Source of the DNA: DASUSH01 sp036375215
GTDB lineage: Bacteria; Actinomycetota; Thermoleophilia; Solirubrobacterales; 70-9
Assembly (NCBI GenBank): GCA_036375215.1
Contig: DASUSH010000012.1
Coordinates: forward strand, 1 to 33,413
Direction of reading: 5' to 3'
DNA length: 33,413 nt
In this document: positions 1-8,351 of the stretch, in pieces
Layout of the letters: every line of letters begins with the position of its first letter
Numbering within the stretch: the first letter of the stretch is position 1
Translations under genes and position numbers: made by a program
Notes under the pieces: model-generated
Database searches by the model: none
What the model was told of the DNA's origin: nothing
Seen by the model: only the letters and a program-made list of their open reading frames with translations

Positions 1-2
1 GT

Positions 3-815
3 CCGGGTGGTGGGCCGTGCGTCGTCATGGCCCATGGGCTCGGGGGCGTGCGCGAGGCCGGGCTGCCGCCGTACGCGGAGCGGTTCGCGGCCGCCGGCAT
101 GCGGGTGGTCGTGTTCGACTACCGGCACTTCGGCGCCTCGACCGGTGAGCCCCGGCAGCTGCTCGACATCGGGCGCCAGCTCGGCGACTGGCGAGCGGCG
201 GTCGCGTTCGCGCGGGGTCTAGACGGCGTCGATCCCGAGCGGGTGGCGATCTGGGGGACCTCGTTCGGGGGCGGTCACGTGATCACGATCGCGGCCGAGG
301 ACGACCGGCTCGGCGCCGCGATCGCACAGGCGCCGATGTCCGACGGGATGGCGGCGCTCAGGGCCCTGGGGCCGCGGCGGGCGCTGCGCGCGGTCTGGAA
401 CGGGCTCCGCGACGAGGCCGCCCGGCTGCGCGGCAAGGACCCCGTCTACGTGCCGCTCACCGGCCCTCCGGGGAGCGCCGCCGCGCTGATCGACGACGAC
501 GCCGAGGCCGGCTACGCCCGCCTCGTCCCGGAGCGGAGCGCCTGGCAGAACCGCGTTGCGGCGCGCCTCCTCCTCCGCTTCGCGCTCTACCGGCCGGTCC
601 GGCGCGCGGGGGAGATCGCGTGTCCGCTCCTCGTCTGCTTCTGCGACCACGACGGGGTCACGCCCCCTGGCCCATCGATCGAGGCGGCCGAGCGGGCTCC
701 GCGCGGCGAGGCGATCCGCTACGACGGCCGCCACTTCGAGATCTACGTCGACGCGCTGTTCAAGCGCACCGTGGCCGACCAGACCGCCTTCCTGGAGCGT
801 AATCTGCAGCCATGA
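3..815 (+). CDS. alpha/beta hydrolase, 5' end cut by the window
   Basis: The reading frame is open from the first bases of the window, and coding-like residues (PGGGPCVV) precede the first ATG at 27, so the true start lies upstream. What is visible is a serine hydrolase core. An oxyanion-type HGLGG follows the first strand, the nucleophile elbow is GTSFGG (bases about 256-273), the acid candidate is the Asp in CDHDGVTP, and the catalytic His lies in DGRHFEIY near the C terminus. The layout resembles dienelactone-hydrolase and acyl-peptidase-like alpha/beta hydrolases. The substrate cannot be told. Its stop overlaps the next start by four bases (ATGA at 812-815), so the two are probably translationally coupled. 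Family assignment is firm; function is open. Confidence 0.88.
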   Translation, partial: PGGGPCVVMAHGLGGVREAGLPPYAERFAAAGMRVVVFDYRHFGASTGEPRQLLDIGRQLGDWRAAVAFARGLDGVDPERVAIWGTSFGGGHVITIAAEDDRLGAAIAQAPMSDGMAALRALGPRRALRAVWNGLRDEAARLRGKDPVYVPLTGPPGSAAALIDDDAEAGYARLVPERSAWQNRVAARLLLRFALYRPVRRAGEIACPLLVCFCDHDGVTPPGPSIEAAERAPRGEAIRYDGRHFEIYVDALFKRTVADQTAFLERNLQP

Positions 816-1147
816 TCGGAGCGGGGACCTTCATCAGCCCGCTGCTCAAGATCCTCACGACGGTGGCGATCCTGGCGGCGGCGTACTTCTTCATCGTGAA
901 GCCGGTGCTCGAGACCACCGACAACGCGATCAACCGCGGCTTCGACCAGTTCGAGAACTTCGACGAGCTCTCGCCGAACGTCCAGCAGTCGGTCCGCAAG
1001 GCCGAGCGGCTGCAGGCGCAGCAGGCGGCCTCCTCGGCGGCCCAGATCGACGAGGCCAACAAGCTCCTCGACTGCATCACCGACGCCGAGGGCAACGTCA
1101 CGGTGATCCAGCGCTGCAACCAGCGCTTCGACCCGGCGAACCCCTAG
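812..1147 (+). CDS. small membrane-anchored protein of unknown function
   Basis: I do not recognise this 111-aa protein. It has one strong hydrophobic segment near the N terminus (about residues 8-30, rich in Ile, Leu and Ala). A polar, Gln/Ala-rich stretch (about 55-85) follows that could be helical or coiled, then a short tail with two cysteines (CITD and RCNQ) that might form a disulfide. This suggests a single-pass anchor with a small soluble domain, probably extracytoplasmic. The start ATG overlaps the TGA of the upstream hydrolase, which supports a two-gene unit. Its TAG stop shares the palindrome CTAG with the TAG stop of the convergent CoA-transferase. Confidence 0.7.
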   Translation: MIGAGTFISPLLKILTTVAILAAAYFFIVKPVLETTDNAINRGFDQFENFDELSPNVQQSVRKAERLQAQQAASSAAQIDEANKLLDCITDAEGNVTVIQRCNQRFDPANP

Positions 1148-2265
1148 AGCTCCGCGAGGATCTCGTCCGTGTGCTCGCCGAGGCGTGGCGCCGGGCGCCC
1201 GGCGGCCGGGCGCTCGCCGCCGAGCCGCAGCGGCCCCGCCGGGAGGGTGAGGTCCGGCCCCTCGAGCCTGGGCTCGGTGCGCATCGCGCCGATCGCCCGC
1301 ACGTGCGGATCCGCCACCACCGCCTCGAGGCCGAGGGTGATCGCCGCGGGGATCCCGGCGGAGGAGAGCGCCGCGCGCAGCTCCTCCGCGAGCCAGCCGG
1401 CGATCGCCTGCTCGAGGCGCGGGCGGAGCTCCTCCTGGTTCGCGACCCGGTCGGCGTTGGTGGCGAAGCGCTCGTTGGTGGCGAGATCGCCGAGGCCGAG
1501 CAGCTCGCAGAGCCGCCGCCACTGCCGCGTTTCCCAGACCGCGAGCCAGACGAGCCCGTCGGCCGCGGCGAACTGGTCGGCGATGAGCGCGTGGCTCGCG
1601 TTGCCGAGCCGCTCGAGCGGCTCGCCGCGCGCGGAGCGCATCGCGAAGTTCGAGGCGTTGAGGGTCAGGCCGACCTCGAACAGGGACACCGTCACGCGCG
1701 CCGGCTCGCCGGTGCGCTCGTGCTCGCGGAGGGCGGCGAGCGCCGCGAAGGCAGCGGTCGCCGCCGTCGCGACGTCGACGACCGGGGCGGCGACCTTGCG
1801 CGGCTCGCCGTCGGGCTCGCCGGTGAGCGCCGCGATCCCCGCCATCGCCTGCACGATCGGGTCGAGCGCCGGCCGCTCGGCGTAGGGGCCGCTGTTGCCG
1901 AACGCGGTGATCTCGACGACGATCCCGCCCCCTCCGGTCAGCCCGAGGCGCTTCGCCCGCGCGGCACGCTGGTTGTGGACGACGATGTCCGCGGCGGCGG
2001 CGAGCCCGGCGACGGTCGCGGCGCATTCGGGGGCGGCGGGGTCGAGGCGGATGCCACGCTTGCCGCGGTTGGCGAAGGCGAAGCTCGCCGACGCGTCGTC
2101 GCCGAGGACACCGCCAACCCGCCGCAGCGGGTCGCCCGCCCCGAGCTCGAGCTTCACGACGTCGGCCCCGAGGTCGCCGAGCATCGCCGCCGCCAGCGGA
2201 CCGGCGATGAAGCTCGCCGCATCCAGGACCCGGACTCCTTCGAGCGGCTTGCCCACGGCGTGCAT
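1144..2265 (-). CDS. family III CoA-transferase (CaiB/BaiF type)
   Basis: The 373-aa product begins with the typical family III opening (KPLEGVRVLDAASFIAGP, then LGDLGADVVKLE) and keeps the NRGKRG segment that follows. The conserved Asp expected to form the acyl-anhydride intermediate is probably D164 in PVVDVATA. These enzymes move CoA between carboxylic acids, or act as racemases, in the cytoplasm. At 373 aa it is slightly short of the usual 380-430 aa. The ATG at 2265 overlaps the ATG at 2264 of the opposite strand. A GTG three codons in (2256) is an alternative start that would leave more room for a promoter. Substrate unknown. Confidence 0.92.
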   Translation of the reverse strand: MHAVGKPLEGVRVLDAASFIAGPLAAAMLGDLGADVVKLELGAGDPLRRVGGVLGDDASASFAFANRGKRGIRLDPAAPECAATVAGLAAAADIVVHNQRAARAKRLGLTGGGGIVVEITAFGNSGPYAERPALDPIVQAMAGIAALTGEPDGEPRKVAAPVVDVATAATAAFAALAALREHERTGEPARVTVSLFEVGLTLNASNFAMRSARGEPLERLGNASHALIADQFAAADGLVWLAVWETRQWRRLCELLGLGDLATNERFATNADRVANQEELRPRLEQAIAGWLAEELRAALSSAGIPAAITLGLEAVVADPHVRAIGAMRTEPRLEGPDLTLPAGPLRLGGERPAAGRPAPRLGEHTDEILAEL

Positions 2266-2272
2266 GATCCCC

Positions 2273-2284
2273 TACATTGGCCAT
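2273..2284 (+). promoter_or_regulatory. putative -10 box for leaderless expression of the copper protein
   Basis: TACATT at 2273-2278 lies six bases before GTG 2285, with no Shine-Dalgarno sequence between. The same hexamer lies seven bases before the lipase start at 30515. This spacing places the transcript start at the start codon. Predicted by pattern only. Confidence 0.45.
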
Positions 2285-3694
2285 GTGGCCAGGGACGGGC
2301 ATCGAGGTGTTCGCCGGGCATTCCGCCGGCTGGCCCCGCTCCTCGCCGCGATCACCGCGCTCGCCGCTCCGTCGCTTGCCTCGGCGGCGGTCGAGACCCA
2401 GACCTTCCGCACCGGCCCGATCGCGGTCGCCGGCTACGAGGTCCAGCAGAACATTCAGCTGGCGCCGAGCCCGGACGTCAACGGGTTCATCACGAGGATG
2501 GATGTCGACATCGTCGACGCCGAGGGGAACCCGATCCCGATCCAGCGGCTGATGCTGCACCACATCGTCTTCGCCAACCTTTCGCGGCCCGACAAGACCT
2601 GCGACTCGATCATGGGCTTCGACAACCAGACCCCGCTCGGCTTCGCGCCCGATCGGTTCTACGGCGCGGGCGAGGAGCGGGCCAAGCTGGCGCTCCCCGA
2701 CGGCTACGGGTACCCGGTCCGGGCCAGCGACGAGTGGGGCCTCGTCTACATGGTGATGAACCACCTCAGCGACCTCGACGAGGCCTACATCCAGTACACG
2801 GTCACGACCGACACCGACCCGAGCCTCACGCCGGTCGACCCCTACTGGCTGGACGTCGAGAACTGCCATTCCGACCCGATCTACAACGTCCCCGGCACGG
2901 GCGAGAAGGGCTCGACCCACACGAAGACCGCCGACTTCACCTTCCCCCAGGCCGGCCGGATCATCGCCGGCGGCGGTCACGTCCACGGCGGGGCGCGGCG
3001 GCTGACGCTGACCGAGCCCGGGTGCGGGAATCGCGAGGTCGCCCGCTCGACGCCGACCTGGGGCTCGTCCGACCACCCCTTCTACAACGTCAGGCCGATC
3101 CTCCACGAGCCCGGCCCGGTGAACATGAGCGGGTTCACGAGCCAGACCGGGATCCCGGTCGAGGCCGGCCAGACGATCCGCCTCAACTCCGAGTACGAGA
3201 ACTCGCGGCCCCACACGCGGGTGATGGGGATCAACGTCGTCTACTTCGCCGAGGACCCGAGCGTCACCGACGGCTGCGGCCCGCTGCCGACCGACGTCCA
3301 GAAATACGGGACGAGCCAGCCCGGGACCCACGCCCCGGTCCCGTTCGAGGTCCCGCTGACCGGCCTCGACGACGACGGCAACGCGATCGAGATCGGCGCC
3401 CCGCCCGGCAAGCTCGAGCGGATGCGCGAGGGCGGCACAGTCACCGTGGGCGACCGCTTCTTCTCCGAGCCCAACATCGAGGTCCGCAAGGGCGCCGAGA
3501 TCGAGTGGGACTTCAAGGGCTCCGAGCTCCACAACGTGACGCTCGCCAACGGCCCGGTCGGGATCGGGTCGCCGAACCTGGACGACGGCCGGACCTACTC
3601 GCGCAAGCTGAAGAAGAAGGGGACCTACCGCCTCTTCTGCGCCCTGCACCCGGTCCAGATGCAGGAGCGCGTCGTCGTCAAGGGCAGGAAGTAG
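2285..3694 (+). CDS. secreted PHM/DBH-like copper protein with C-terminal cupredoxin domain
   Basis: From GTG 2285 the product is 469 aa. An Arg-rich N region, a hydrophobic core and ASA (about residues 10-35) form a Sec signal peptide. The middle domain carries LHHIVF (H92, H93), MNHLSD (H160), GHVHGG (H232, H234) and RVMGINV (M314). The order and spacing match the two-copper ligand set of peptidylglycine and dopamine-beta monooxygenases: a His pair, a third His about 65 residues later, HxH, then Met 70-80 residues on. Residues about 385-469 form a cupredoxin with H416 (LHNVTL) and C452, H455, M459 (FCALHPVQM). Cysteines at 106, 194, 247 and 331 could form disulfides. It probably acts outside the membrane; the substrate is unknown. 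ATG 2264 is an alternative start, but it would overlap the divergent gene's start. Not in an obvious operon. Confidence 0.82.
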   Translation: MARDGHRGVRRAFRRLAPLLAAITALAAPSLASAAVETQTFRTGPIAVAGYEVQQNIQLAPSPDVNGFITRMDVDIVDAEGNPIPIQRLMLHHIVFANLSRPDKTCDSIMGFDNQTPLGFAPDRFYGAGEERAKLALPDGYGYPVRASDEWGLVYMVMNHLSDLDEAYIQYTVTTDTDPSLTPVDPYWLDVENCHSDPIYNVPGTGEKGSTHTKTADFTFPQAGRIIAGGGHVHGGARRLTLTEPGCGNREVARSTPTWGSSDHPFYNVRPILHEPGPVNMSGFTSQTGIPVEAGQTIRLNSEYENSRPHTRVMGINVVYFAEDPSVTDGCGPLPTDVQKYGTSQPGTHAPVPFEVPLTGLDDDGNAIEIGAPPGKLERMREGGTVTVGDRFFSEPNIEVRKGAEIEWDFKGSELHNVTLANGPVGIGSPNLDDGRTYSRKLKKKGTYRLFCALHPVQMQERVVVKGRK

Positions 3695-3711
3695 CGCCGC
3701 CGCGCGAGCGC

Positions 3712-4182
3712 TCAGAGCTCGCGCTCGTAGACGAACATCACCGGCCCGCCGGTGCCGCCCTCGCGGTTCGTGAACCCGGCGCTCTCGTAGAGGCCGCGGG
3801 CGGCGACGTCGTCCTCGCTCGTGCCGAGCTCGATGAAGACGGCCCCGCGTTCCCGGGCGGCCTGCATCGCGGCCTCGAGCAGCGCGCGCCCGAGGCCCTC
3901 GCCGCGGTGCCGGGGGGCGACGTAGAGCTCCTCGAGGTAGGCGTAAAGCCCGTCCTCGAAGATCGCGCGGCGGAAGCGCAGCACCGCGACCCCGTCGGGG
4001 CCCTCGCCGGCGAGCAGGACGGTGGCCTCGCCGTCGGCGATCATCGGCCCGATGCGCTCGGCGAGCGCCTCGGCGCCCGGCGTCCGCTCGTCGAACTCGG
4101 TGTTGAAGTCGTGCAGGAGGCGGCCGGCATCGGCCGCGTCGCGTGGCGTGGCGAGCCGTGCGGAGGGCGACGCCGCCGCCAC
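3712..4182 (-). CDS. GNAT family N-acetyltransferase
   Basis: This 156-aa product is one GNAT domain. The acetyl-CoA pyrophosphate-binding motif A is at residues 91-100 (RHRGEGLGRA), preceded by the strand YLEELYVAP. Motif B follows (ARGLYESAGF), as is usual for the fold. It should acetylate an amine on a small molecule or protein; the substrate cannot be deduced. The start is GTG at 4182, only five bases after the stop of the upstream 68-aa gene, so it is probably the last gene of a minus-strand unit. The 17 bases between it and the convergent copper-protein gene show no clear terminator. Confidence 0.9.
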   Translation of the reverse strand: MAAASPSARLATPRDAADAGRLLHDFNTEFDERTPGAEALAERIGPMIADGEATVLLAGEGPDGVAVLRFRRAIFEDGLYAYLEELYVAPRHRGEGLGRALLEAAMQAARERGAVFIELGTSEDDVAARGLYESAGFTNREGGTGGPVMFVYEREL

Positions 4183-4187
4183 CGTCG

Positions 4188-4394
4188 TTATTCGTCCCGG
4201 GGCGTGATCCGGAAGATCGAGACGACCTCGGCCCGGTGCGCCTCGGGGTGCACGACGTAGGCGCTCGGGCCGCCGCCGAACCAGCCGGCGCTCTCGTTGT
4301 CGCCGACGAACACCCCCGGGTGGTGCTTGCCGTCGCCGTCCTCGACCCAGACCGGGTCGCCCTCCTTGAAGCCGTGCGGTTCCGCCTCGTCCAC
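4188..4394 (-). CDS. 68-aa conserved-looking hypothetical protein
   Basis: A short gene with GTG start at 4394 preceded by a GGAAG ribosome-binding sequence six bases away (CTGGAAGCG on the minus strand). The product is acidic and aromatic, with a pattern of short beta strands (DPVWVED, HPGVFVGD, YVVHP, VVSIFRI) that would suit a small SH3-like barrel. I cannot name the family. It lies ten bases after the hydrolase stop and five bases before the GNAT start, so it is almost certainly co-transcribed with both. The start is chosen because upstream sequence in this frame overlaps the hydrolase end and is not protein-like. Confidence 0.68.
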   Translation of the reverse strand: MDEAEPHGFKEGDPVWVEDGDGKHHPGVFVGDNESAGWFGGGPSAYVVHPEAHRAEVVSIFRITPRDE

Positions 4395-4404
4395 CGCTTC
4401 CAGC

Positions 4405-5241
4405 CTAACCGCCGGTGAGCTCGAGGATCGCCGGGACGACGCGGTCCCAGCACTCCCGCGGCAGCTCGTGGCCGACCGCGTCGAGCACGAGCAGTCGGGC
4501 GCCGGGGATCGCGGCCGCGAGCGCCTCGCCGTGGCCCACCGCGAAGAGCGGGTCGTCGGCGCCGTGGACGACGAGGACCGGCAGGTCGAGGTCCTCCAGC
4601 CGGCCGGGAGGCGCGTCCCCGTGGTCCATGACGTCGTGGTTCGTGATCGCCGCGATGTCGGCGGCGCGATCGACGGCCTCGGCCACGGCGCGGCGGGCGG
4701 CCTCCTCGTCGAACTCGCGAGCCGGGCTCGCCAGGGCACGCTCGAACGCCACCAGGTAGTCGATGACGGCTTCCCGCTCCCGCCAATCGGGCTCGGACTC
4801 GTCGAAGGCGAACGGCTCGACTCCCTCGGGGAAGGAAATGTCGGGGAGTGCGCGGTCGGCGAAGCTCGTCGCGATCAGCGTCAGGGTGGTAACGCGCTCT
4901 GGGTGCTCGACCGCGACCTCCTGGGCGATGCCGCCGCCCGCCGAGATCCCGACCAGGTCCGCGCGGTCGATCCCGAGTGCGTCCAGCAGGCCGACCGCGT
5001 CGTCGGCAAGGTCGCGGCCGTCGTACCCCGGCTCCCCCGGCGGATAGGTCACCGACTGCCCGGTGTCGCGGTGGTCGTAGCGGACGACGCGGCGTCCGTG
5101 CGCGGCGAATCGCTCGCATAGCTCGGGCCGCCACCAGTCCATCGAGGAGCCGGTGCCGGCGAGCAGGAGCATCGGCCCGTCGCCGGGATCGCCGAACTCG
5201 TCGACGCACAGCTCGACGCCATTCGCCTCGACCCTCCGCAC
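4405..5241 (-). CDS. alpha/beta hydrolase (esterase/haloperoxidase-like)
   Basis: A 278-aa single-domain alpha/beta hydrolase. Visible elements are the oxyanion loop GTGSSMDWW (about 29-37), the strand VVRYDHRDTGQS, the nucleophile elbow GISAGGG with S100, the acid in VHGADDPLF and the catalytic His in DAVGHELP. The sequence resembles the esterase/methylesterase group near RdmC and the non-haem haloperoxidase-like hydrolases. Substrate unknown. The start is GTG at 5241. A TAGGGT box at 5254-5249 (minus strand) lies seven bases before it, inside the end of the upstream nuclease gene. It may therefore start its own leaderless transcript carrying the 68-aa and GNAT genes. Confidence 0.9.
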   Translation of the reverse strand: MRRVEANGVELCVDEFGDPGDGPMLLLAGTGSSMDWWRPELCERFAAHGRRVVRYDHRDTGQSVTYPPGEPGYDGRDLADDAVGLLDALGIDRADLVGISAGGGIAQEVAVEHPERVTTLTLIATSFADRALPDISFPEGVEPFAFDESEPDWREREAVIDYLVAFERALASPAREFDEEAARRAVAEAVDRAADIAAITNHDVMDHGDAPPGRLEDLDLPVLVVHGADDPLFAVGHGEALAAAIPGARLLVLDAVGHELPRECWDRVVPAILELTGG

Positions 5242-5255
5242 CGGGCGGACCCTAG

Positions 5256-6326
5256 CTACGCCGCGCGCGAGAGGAAGTAGGCGGAGGAGTCGATGCCGCG
5301 GTCGAAGCCGGACCAGGCCTCGCCCTCGGGGAGGGCGCGCTCGATGCGGTCGAAGCTGCCGAGGGTGCCGCCGAGGTTGTCGATGGCGTGCACGAGGGTC
5401 GCCTCGCGGGTGGCGGGCACGACCGGCGAGCCCTGCTCGAGCTTGCCGTGGTGGGAGAGGATGATGTGCAGGATCGCGCGGGCAAGCGGGGATGGGAAGC
5501 CCTCGATCGACTCGATCTCGCGGCGGACCATGTAGTAGCCCAGCGGGATCTCGCCGAGCAGGCGACCGTCGTCGGTGAGGTCGATCGCGAGCGGATCGTC
5601 GTTGTAGGCCTCGGTCTTGCCGATGTCGTGCAGCAGGCCGCCGGTGACCGCGACGTCGCGGTCGATGCCCGGGAAGGCGGAGGCCGCGGCGCTGACCGCC
5701 TGCGCGACCGAGAGCGAGTGGTCGAGCAGGCCGTGGCGGTAGGCCTGGTGGTAGAACTTCGCCGCCGGCGCCTCGCGGAAGCGCCGCCAGCGCGCGGTGC
5801 CCTCCCCGAAGAAGCGGTCGAGCAGGGCCGCGAGGTGAGGGTTCTGAATCGTCGCGATCAGGGCGCGCAGGTCGCCCTCCAGCCGCTCGACCGGGGTGTC
5901 CGCGACGTCGAGCAGGTCGGCGCTGTCGTACTCGCCCTCGGCCGCGGCCCGCAGCCGCTGCAGTGTGACGCTGGCGCCGTAGCGCTCGTGTACGGAGTAG
6001 CGGCCCTCGACGATCACGATCGAGCCCGCGGCGCAGAGGTCGAAGACCTCGTCGACACCCTCCCAGAGCTTCGCCGGGATCCGCCCGGTGCGGTCGGCGA
6101 GCATCAGCTGGAGCCAGTCGCTGCCGTCCTTCTTGCGCCGCCGCTCGCGGCCGCGAACGACGAACGCGGCGGTCACCTGCTGACCGTCGGTGAGGTCGCG
6201 GATGAAGACCCGCGCGGCCGGCGCCGCGCCGTTCGCGCCGTTCTCGACCGCCACCGGTTTCGCCCCGTTTGCAGGGGAATTGCCGTTGGCGGGAAGCGTT
6301 CCGTCGATGCCAAGCTGGCCGTTCAT
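5256..6326 (-). CDS. YhaM-like OB-fold plus HD-domain 3'-5' exoribonuclease
   Basis: The 356-aa product has a low-complexity Asn/Ala/Gly-rich leader (1-38), an OB-fold nucleic-acid-binding domain (about 38-130, FIRDLTDGQQVTAAFVV onward) and an HD phosphohydrolase domain (about 185-345). HD metal ligands can be seen as H198/H203 (RHGLLDHS), H233-D234 (LLHDIGK), H292-H293 (SHHGK) and D316 (AIDNLGG). This is the architecture of YhaM/CBF1-type 3'-5' exonucleases that act on RNA and single-stranded DNA in the cytoplasm. Length fits that family plus the leader. It starts with ATG 6326 and stands first in the minus-strand cluster, 14 bases before the hydrolase. A TACTTT box lies 12 bases before the ATG. 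Confidence 0.87.
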   Translation of the reverse strand: MNGQLGIDGTLPANGNSPANGAKPVAVENGANGAAPAARVFIRDLTDGQQVTAAFVVRGRERRRKKDGSDWLQLMLADRTGRIPAKLWEGVDEVFDLCAAGSIVIVEGRYSVHERYGASVTLQRLRAAAEGEYDSADLLDVADTPVERLEGDLRALIATIQNPHLAALLDRFFGEGTARWRRFREAPAAKFYHQAYRHGLLDHSLSVAQAVSAAASAFPGIDRDVAVTGGLLHDIGKTEAYNDDPLAIDLTDDGRLLGEIPLGYYMVRREIESIEGFPSPLARAILHIILSHHGKLEQGSPVVPATREATLVHAIDNLGGTLGSFDRIERALPEGEAWSGFDRGIDSSAYFLSRAA

Positions 6327-6443
6327 CTGATCGTCGTGAAAGTAGAGAGCGCGCCGGACGGCTGAACTCTCCCTTGCAAAGTCGCGGTCGCGGCCCGATT
6401 CCTGACGCGGAACTCCCCCGCGCCTCGTCTCGTTCGACGCGCT
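6327..6443. other. intergenic stretch between pepF and the nuclease gene
   Basis: This 117-base gap carries the likely promoter of the nuclease gene: TACTTT on the minus strand at about 6344-6339, with a weak GTTCAG 17 bases upstream. I see no convincing terminator for pepF and no small gene. Confidence 0.35.
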
Positions 6444-8282
6444 CTAGCCGCGCGCGGCGATCAGCTCTTCGGCCGCGGCCTCGGCCGCCGAGATCTGCTC
6501 GGCGACGAGGTCGAGGCCGGAGTCCCAGAACCCGGGGTCGGCGAGGTCGACGCCGACGATCTCGCCGAGCTCCTCGGGGGAGCGCGAGCCGCCGGCGGCG
6601 AGCATCTCGAGGTAGGCGGGGACCATCGCCTCGCCCTCGGACTCGTACTTGCGGTAGACCGAGAGCGCGAGCAGCTGGCCGTAGGCGTAGGCGTAGACGT
6701 AGCCGGGGGCGCCGATGAAGTGGGGCACGTACGACCACCAGGAGCGATAGCCGTCGGTTAGCTCGACGCTCGAGCCGAGCAAGTCGGCCTGGGTCCCGCT
6801 CCAGAGCTCGCCGAAGCGCTCGACGGAGAGCTCGCCCTCGGTGCGGCGAGCGCGGTGGACGGCGTCCTCGAAGCGGTTCATCGCGATCTGCCGGAAGACG
6901 GTCGCGATCTGGCCCTCCACCGCCTCGGCGAGCAGGGAGAGCCGGGACTCGGGGGTCTCGGCCCCGGCGAGCAGGCGGCCGAAGACGACCTGCTCGGCGA
7001 AGACCGAGGCCGTCTCGGCCACCGTCAGCGGGGTGTTCTGGTGGAAGGCGCCCTGGTCGCGCGCGAGCGTCTGGTGGAGCCCGTGGCCCAGCTCGTGGGC
7101 GAGCGTGAGGACGTCGTTGCGGGTGTCGGTGTAGTTCAGCATCACGTAGGGGTGGACCTCGGGCACCGTCGGCGCCGAGAAGGCGCCGCCGCGCTTGCCC
7201 TCGCGCGGGGGCGCGTCCACCCAGCGCTCGTCGATGAAGCGGTCGAAGACCTCGGCGGCGCGATCGGAGAACGAGCCGAAGGCGTCGCGGACGATCACCC
7301 GGCCCTCGTCCCACGGGATCTCGACGTCGTCGGAGGAGACGCTCGCCATCCGGTCGTAGTCGGCGAGCCGGTCGATTCCGAGCAGGCGCGCCTTCACGCG
7401 GTACCAGCGGCGGGCGAGCTCGTAGCGGCCCTGGACCGCTTCGACGAGCGCCTGGACCGACTCGTCCGAAGCCTCGTTCGAGAGGTTGCGGGCGGCGACC
7501 CAGTGCGGGTAGTCGCGCAGCCGGTCGCCGATCGCCTTGTCCTGGAGCAGCGTGTTGAAGACGTACCCACGGGTTCGCAGGCCGGGCTCGAGCGCCTCGG
7601 TCACCGCCTCGGCGGTGGCGCGGCGGACCTCCCGGTCGGGGTCGCGCAGGCGCGAGAGCGCGACGTCGAGGGGCGCCGGCTCACCGCCGGGAACCTCCAC
7701 GCGGATCGCCGAGGTGAGCTCGTCGAAGAGCCGGCTCCAGGCCGACCGCCCGGTGACGGAGAGCTCGGTGACGATGAGCTCCTCGGGCTTGGAGAGGACG
7801 TGCGGCTTGTAGCGGCGCTCGAGCTCGAGGTGGTGCCGGCAGAACTCGAGGCCCTCGCCCGCGAGCAGCTCGGCCGCGCGCGCGTCGTCGAGCGCCACCC
7901 ACTCGAGCTCGAAGAAGATCAGCTTCGTCTGGACCTGGGTGGCGCGCTCGGTGACGCGCTGCATGAGCGCGCCGGTCTCGGGGTCGGCGGTGTTCGCGGA
8001 GAACGCGAGCTGCGCGTAGCTCCCCGCTCGCCCGACCAGCTCCGAGATCCGGGCGAGCGCCAGCATCGCCGCGCGCAGCCCGGCCGAGTCGAGCTCCGCG
8101 ACCTTGCCCTCGTGCTCGGCGGCGAACCGCTCGGCGAGCTCGCCGGCCTCGTCGAGGAGGGCGTCGACGCGCCCGGCGTCATCGCCGTCCGCCGCCGTGG
8201 CGACGCCGGAGCCCTCGAGCAGGTGCTCGAGATCCCAGCCCGGAAGGGTCTGCGTCGCCTCGGCGGTCTCCGGCGTGGCCAT
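6444..8282 (-). CDS. pepF: oligoendopeptidase F-type M3 zinc metallopeptidase
   Basis: A 612-aa cytoplasmic peptidase of the M3 family. The zinc site is HELGH at residues 396-400 (His, Glu, His) with the third ligand E423 in the segment TVAETASVFAEQ, the spacing normal for M3. The N-terminal half is alpha-helical as expected, and the C-terminal helical domain contains SYVPHFIGAPGYVYAYAYG, typical of PepF. Such enzymes cleave short peptides in protein turnover. I chose ATG 8282 because a longer frame would run through the tRNA-Phe gene and lacks homology-like sequence. TAGCAT at 8296-8291 (minus) is eight bases before it, consistent with leaderless transcription. Confidence 0.95.
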   Translation of the reverse strand: MATPETAEATQTLPGWDLEHLLEGSGVATAADGDDAGRVDALLDEAGELAERFAAEHEGKVAELDSAGLRAAMLALARISELVGRAGSYAQLAFSANTADPETGALMQRVTERATQVQTKLIFFELEWVALDDARAAELLAGEGLEFCRHHLELERRYKPHVLSKPEELIVTELSVTGRSAWSRLFDELTSAIRVEVPGGEPAPLDVALSRLRDPDREVRRATAEAVTEALEPGLRTRGYVFNTLLQDKAIGDRLRDYPHWVAARNLSNEASDESVQALVEAVQGRYELARRWYRVKARLLGIDRLADYDRMASVSSDDVEIPWDEGRVIVRDAFGSFSDRAAEVFDRFIDERWVDAPPREGKRGGAFSAPTVPEVHPYVMLNYTDTRNDVLTLAHELGHGLHQTLARDQGAFHQNTPLTVAETASVFAEQVVFGRLLAGAETPESRLSLLAEAVEGQIATVFRQIAMNRFEDAVHRARRTEGELSVERFGELWSGTQADLLGSSVELTDGYRSWWSYVPHFIGAPGYVYAYAYGQLLALSVYRKYESEGEAMVPAYLEMLAAGGSRSPEELGEIVGVDLADPGFWDSGLDLVAEQISAAEAAAEELIAARG

Positions 8283-8311
8283 CGTGGCCGATGCTAGTAG
8301 GCGCCCGAGTT

Positions 8312-8333
8312 CTCGGAACGTGCTCGGAACGTG
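8312..8333. repeat. tandem 11-bp repeat upstream of pepF
   Basis: CTCGGAACGTG occurs twice head to tail (8312-8322 and 8323-8333). The units are one helical turn apart and overlap the expected -35 region of the pepF promoter whose -10 is TAGCAT at 8296-8291. This could be a regulator site or a chance slippage duplication. Confidence 0.6.
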
Positions 8334-8351
8334 CTCAGCCGGAGCGAAGGA

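Noticed and set aside
2270..2292. TGGCCATGTGGCCA around the copper-protein start as an operator
   Set aside because: The two TGGCCA words are each self-palindromic, but the whole is not a dyad; short GC-rich words of this kind are expected by chance.
556..5209. Very long open frames on both strands (for example 556-4260 plus, 743-5209 minus, 4405-7314 minus)
   Set aside because: They run across several well-supported genes, and their products are Arg/Ala/Pro/Gly-rich low-complexity sequence. Stop codons are rare in the wrong frames of such GC-rich DNA.
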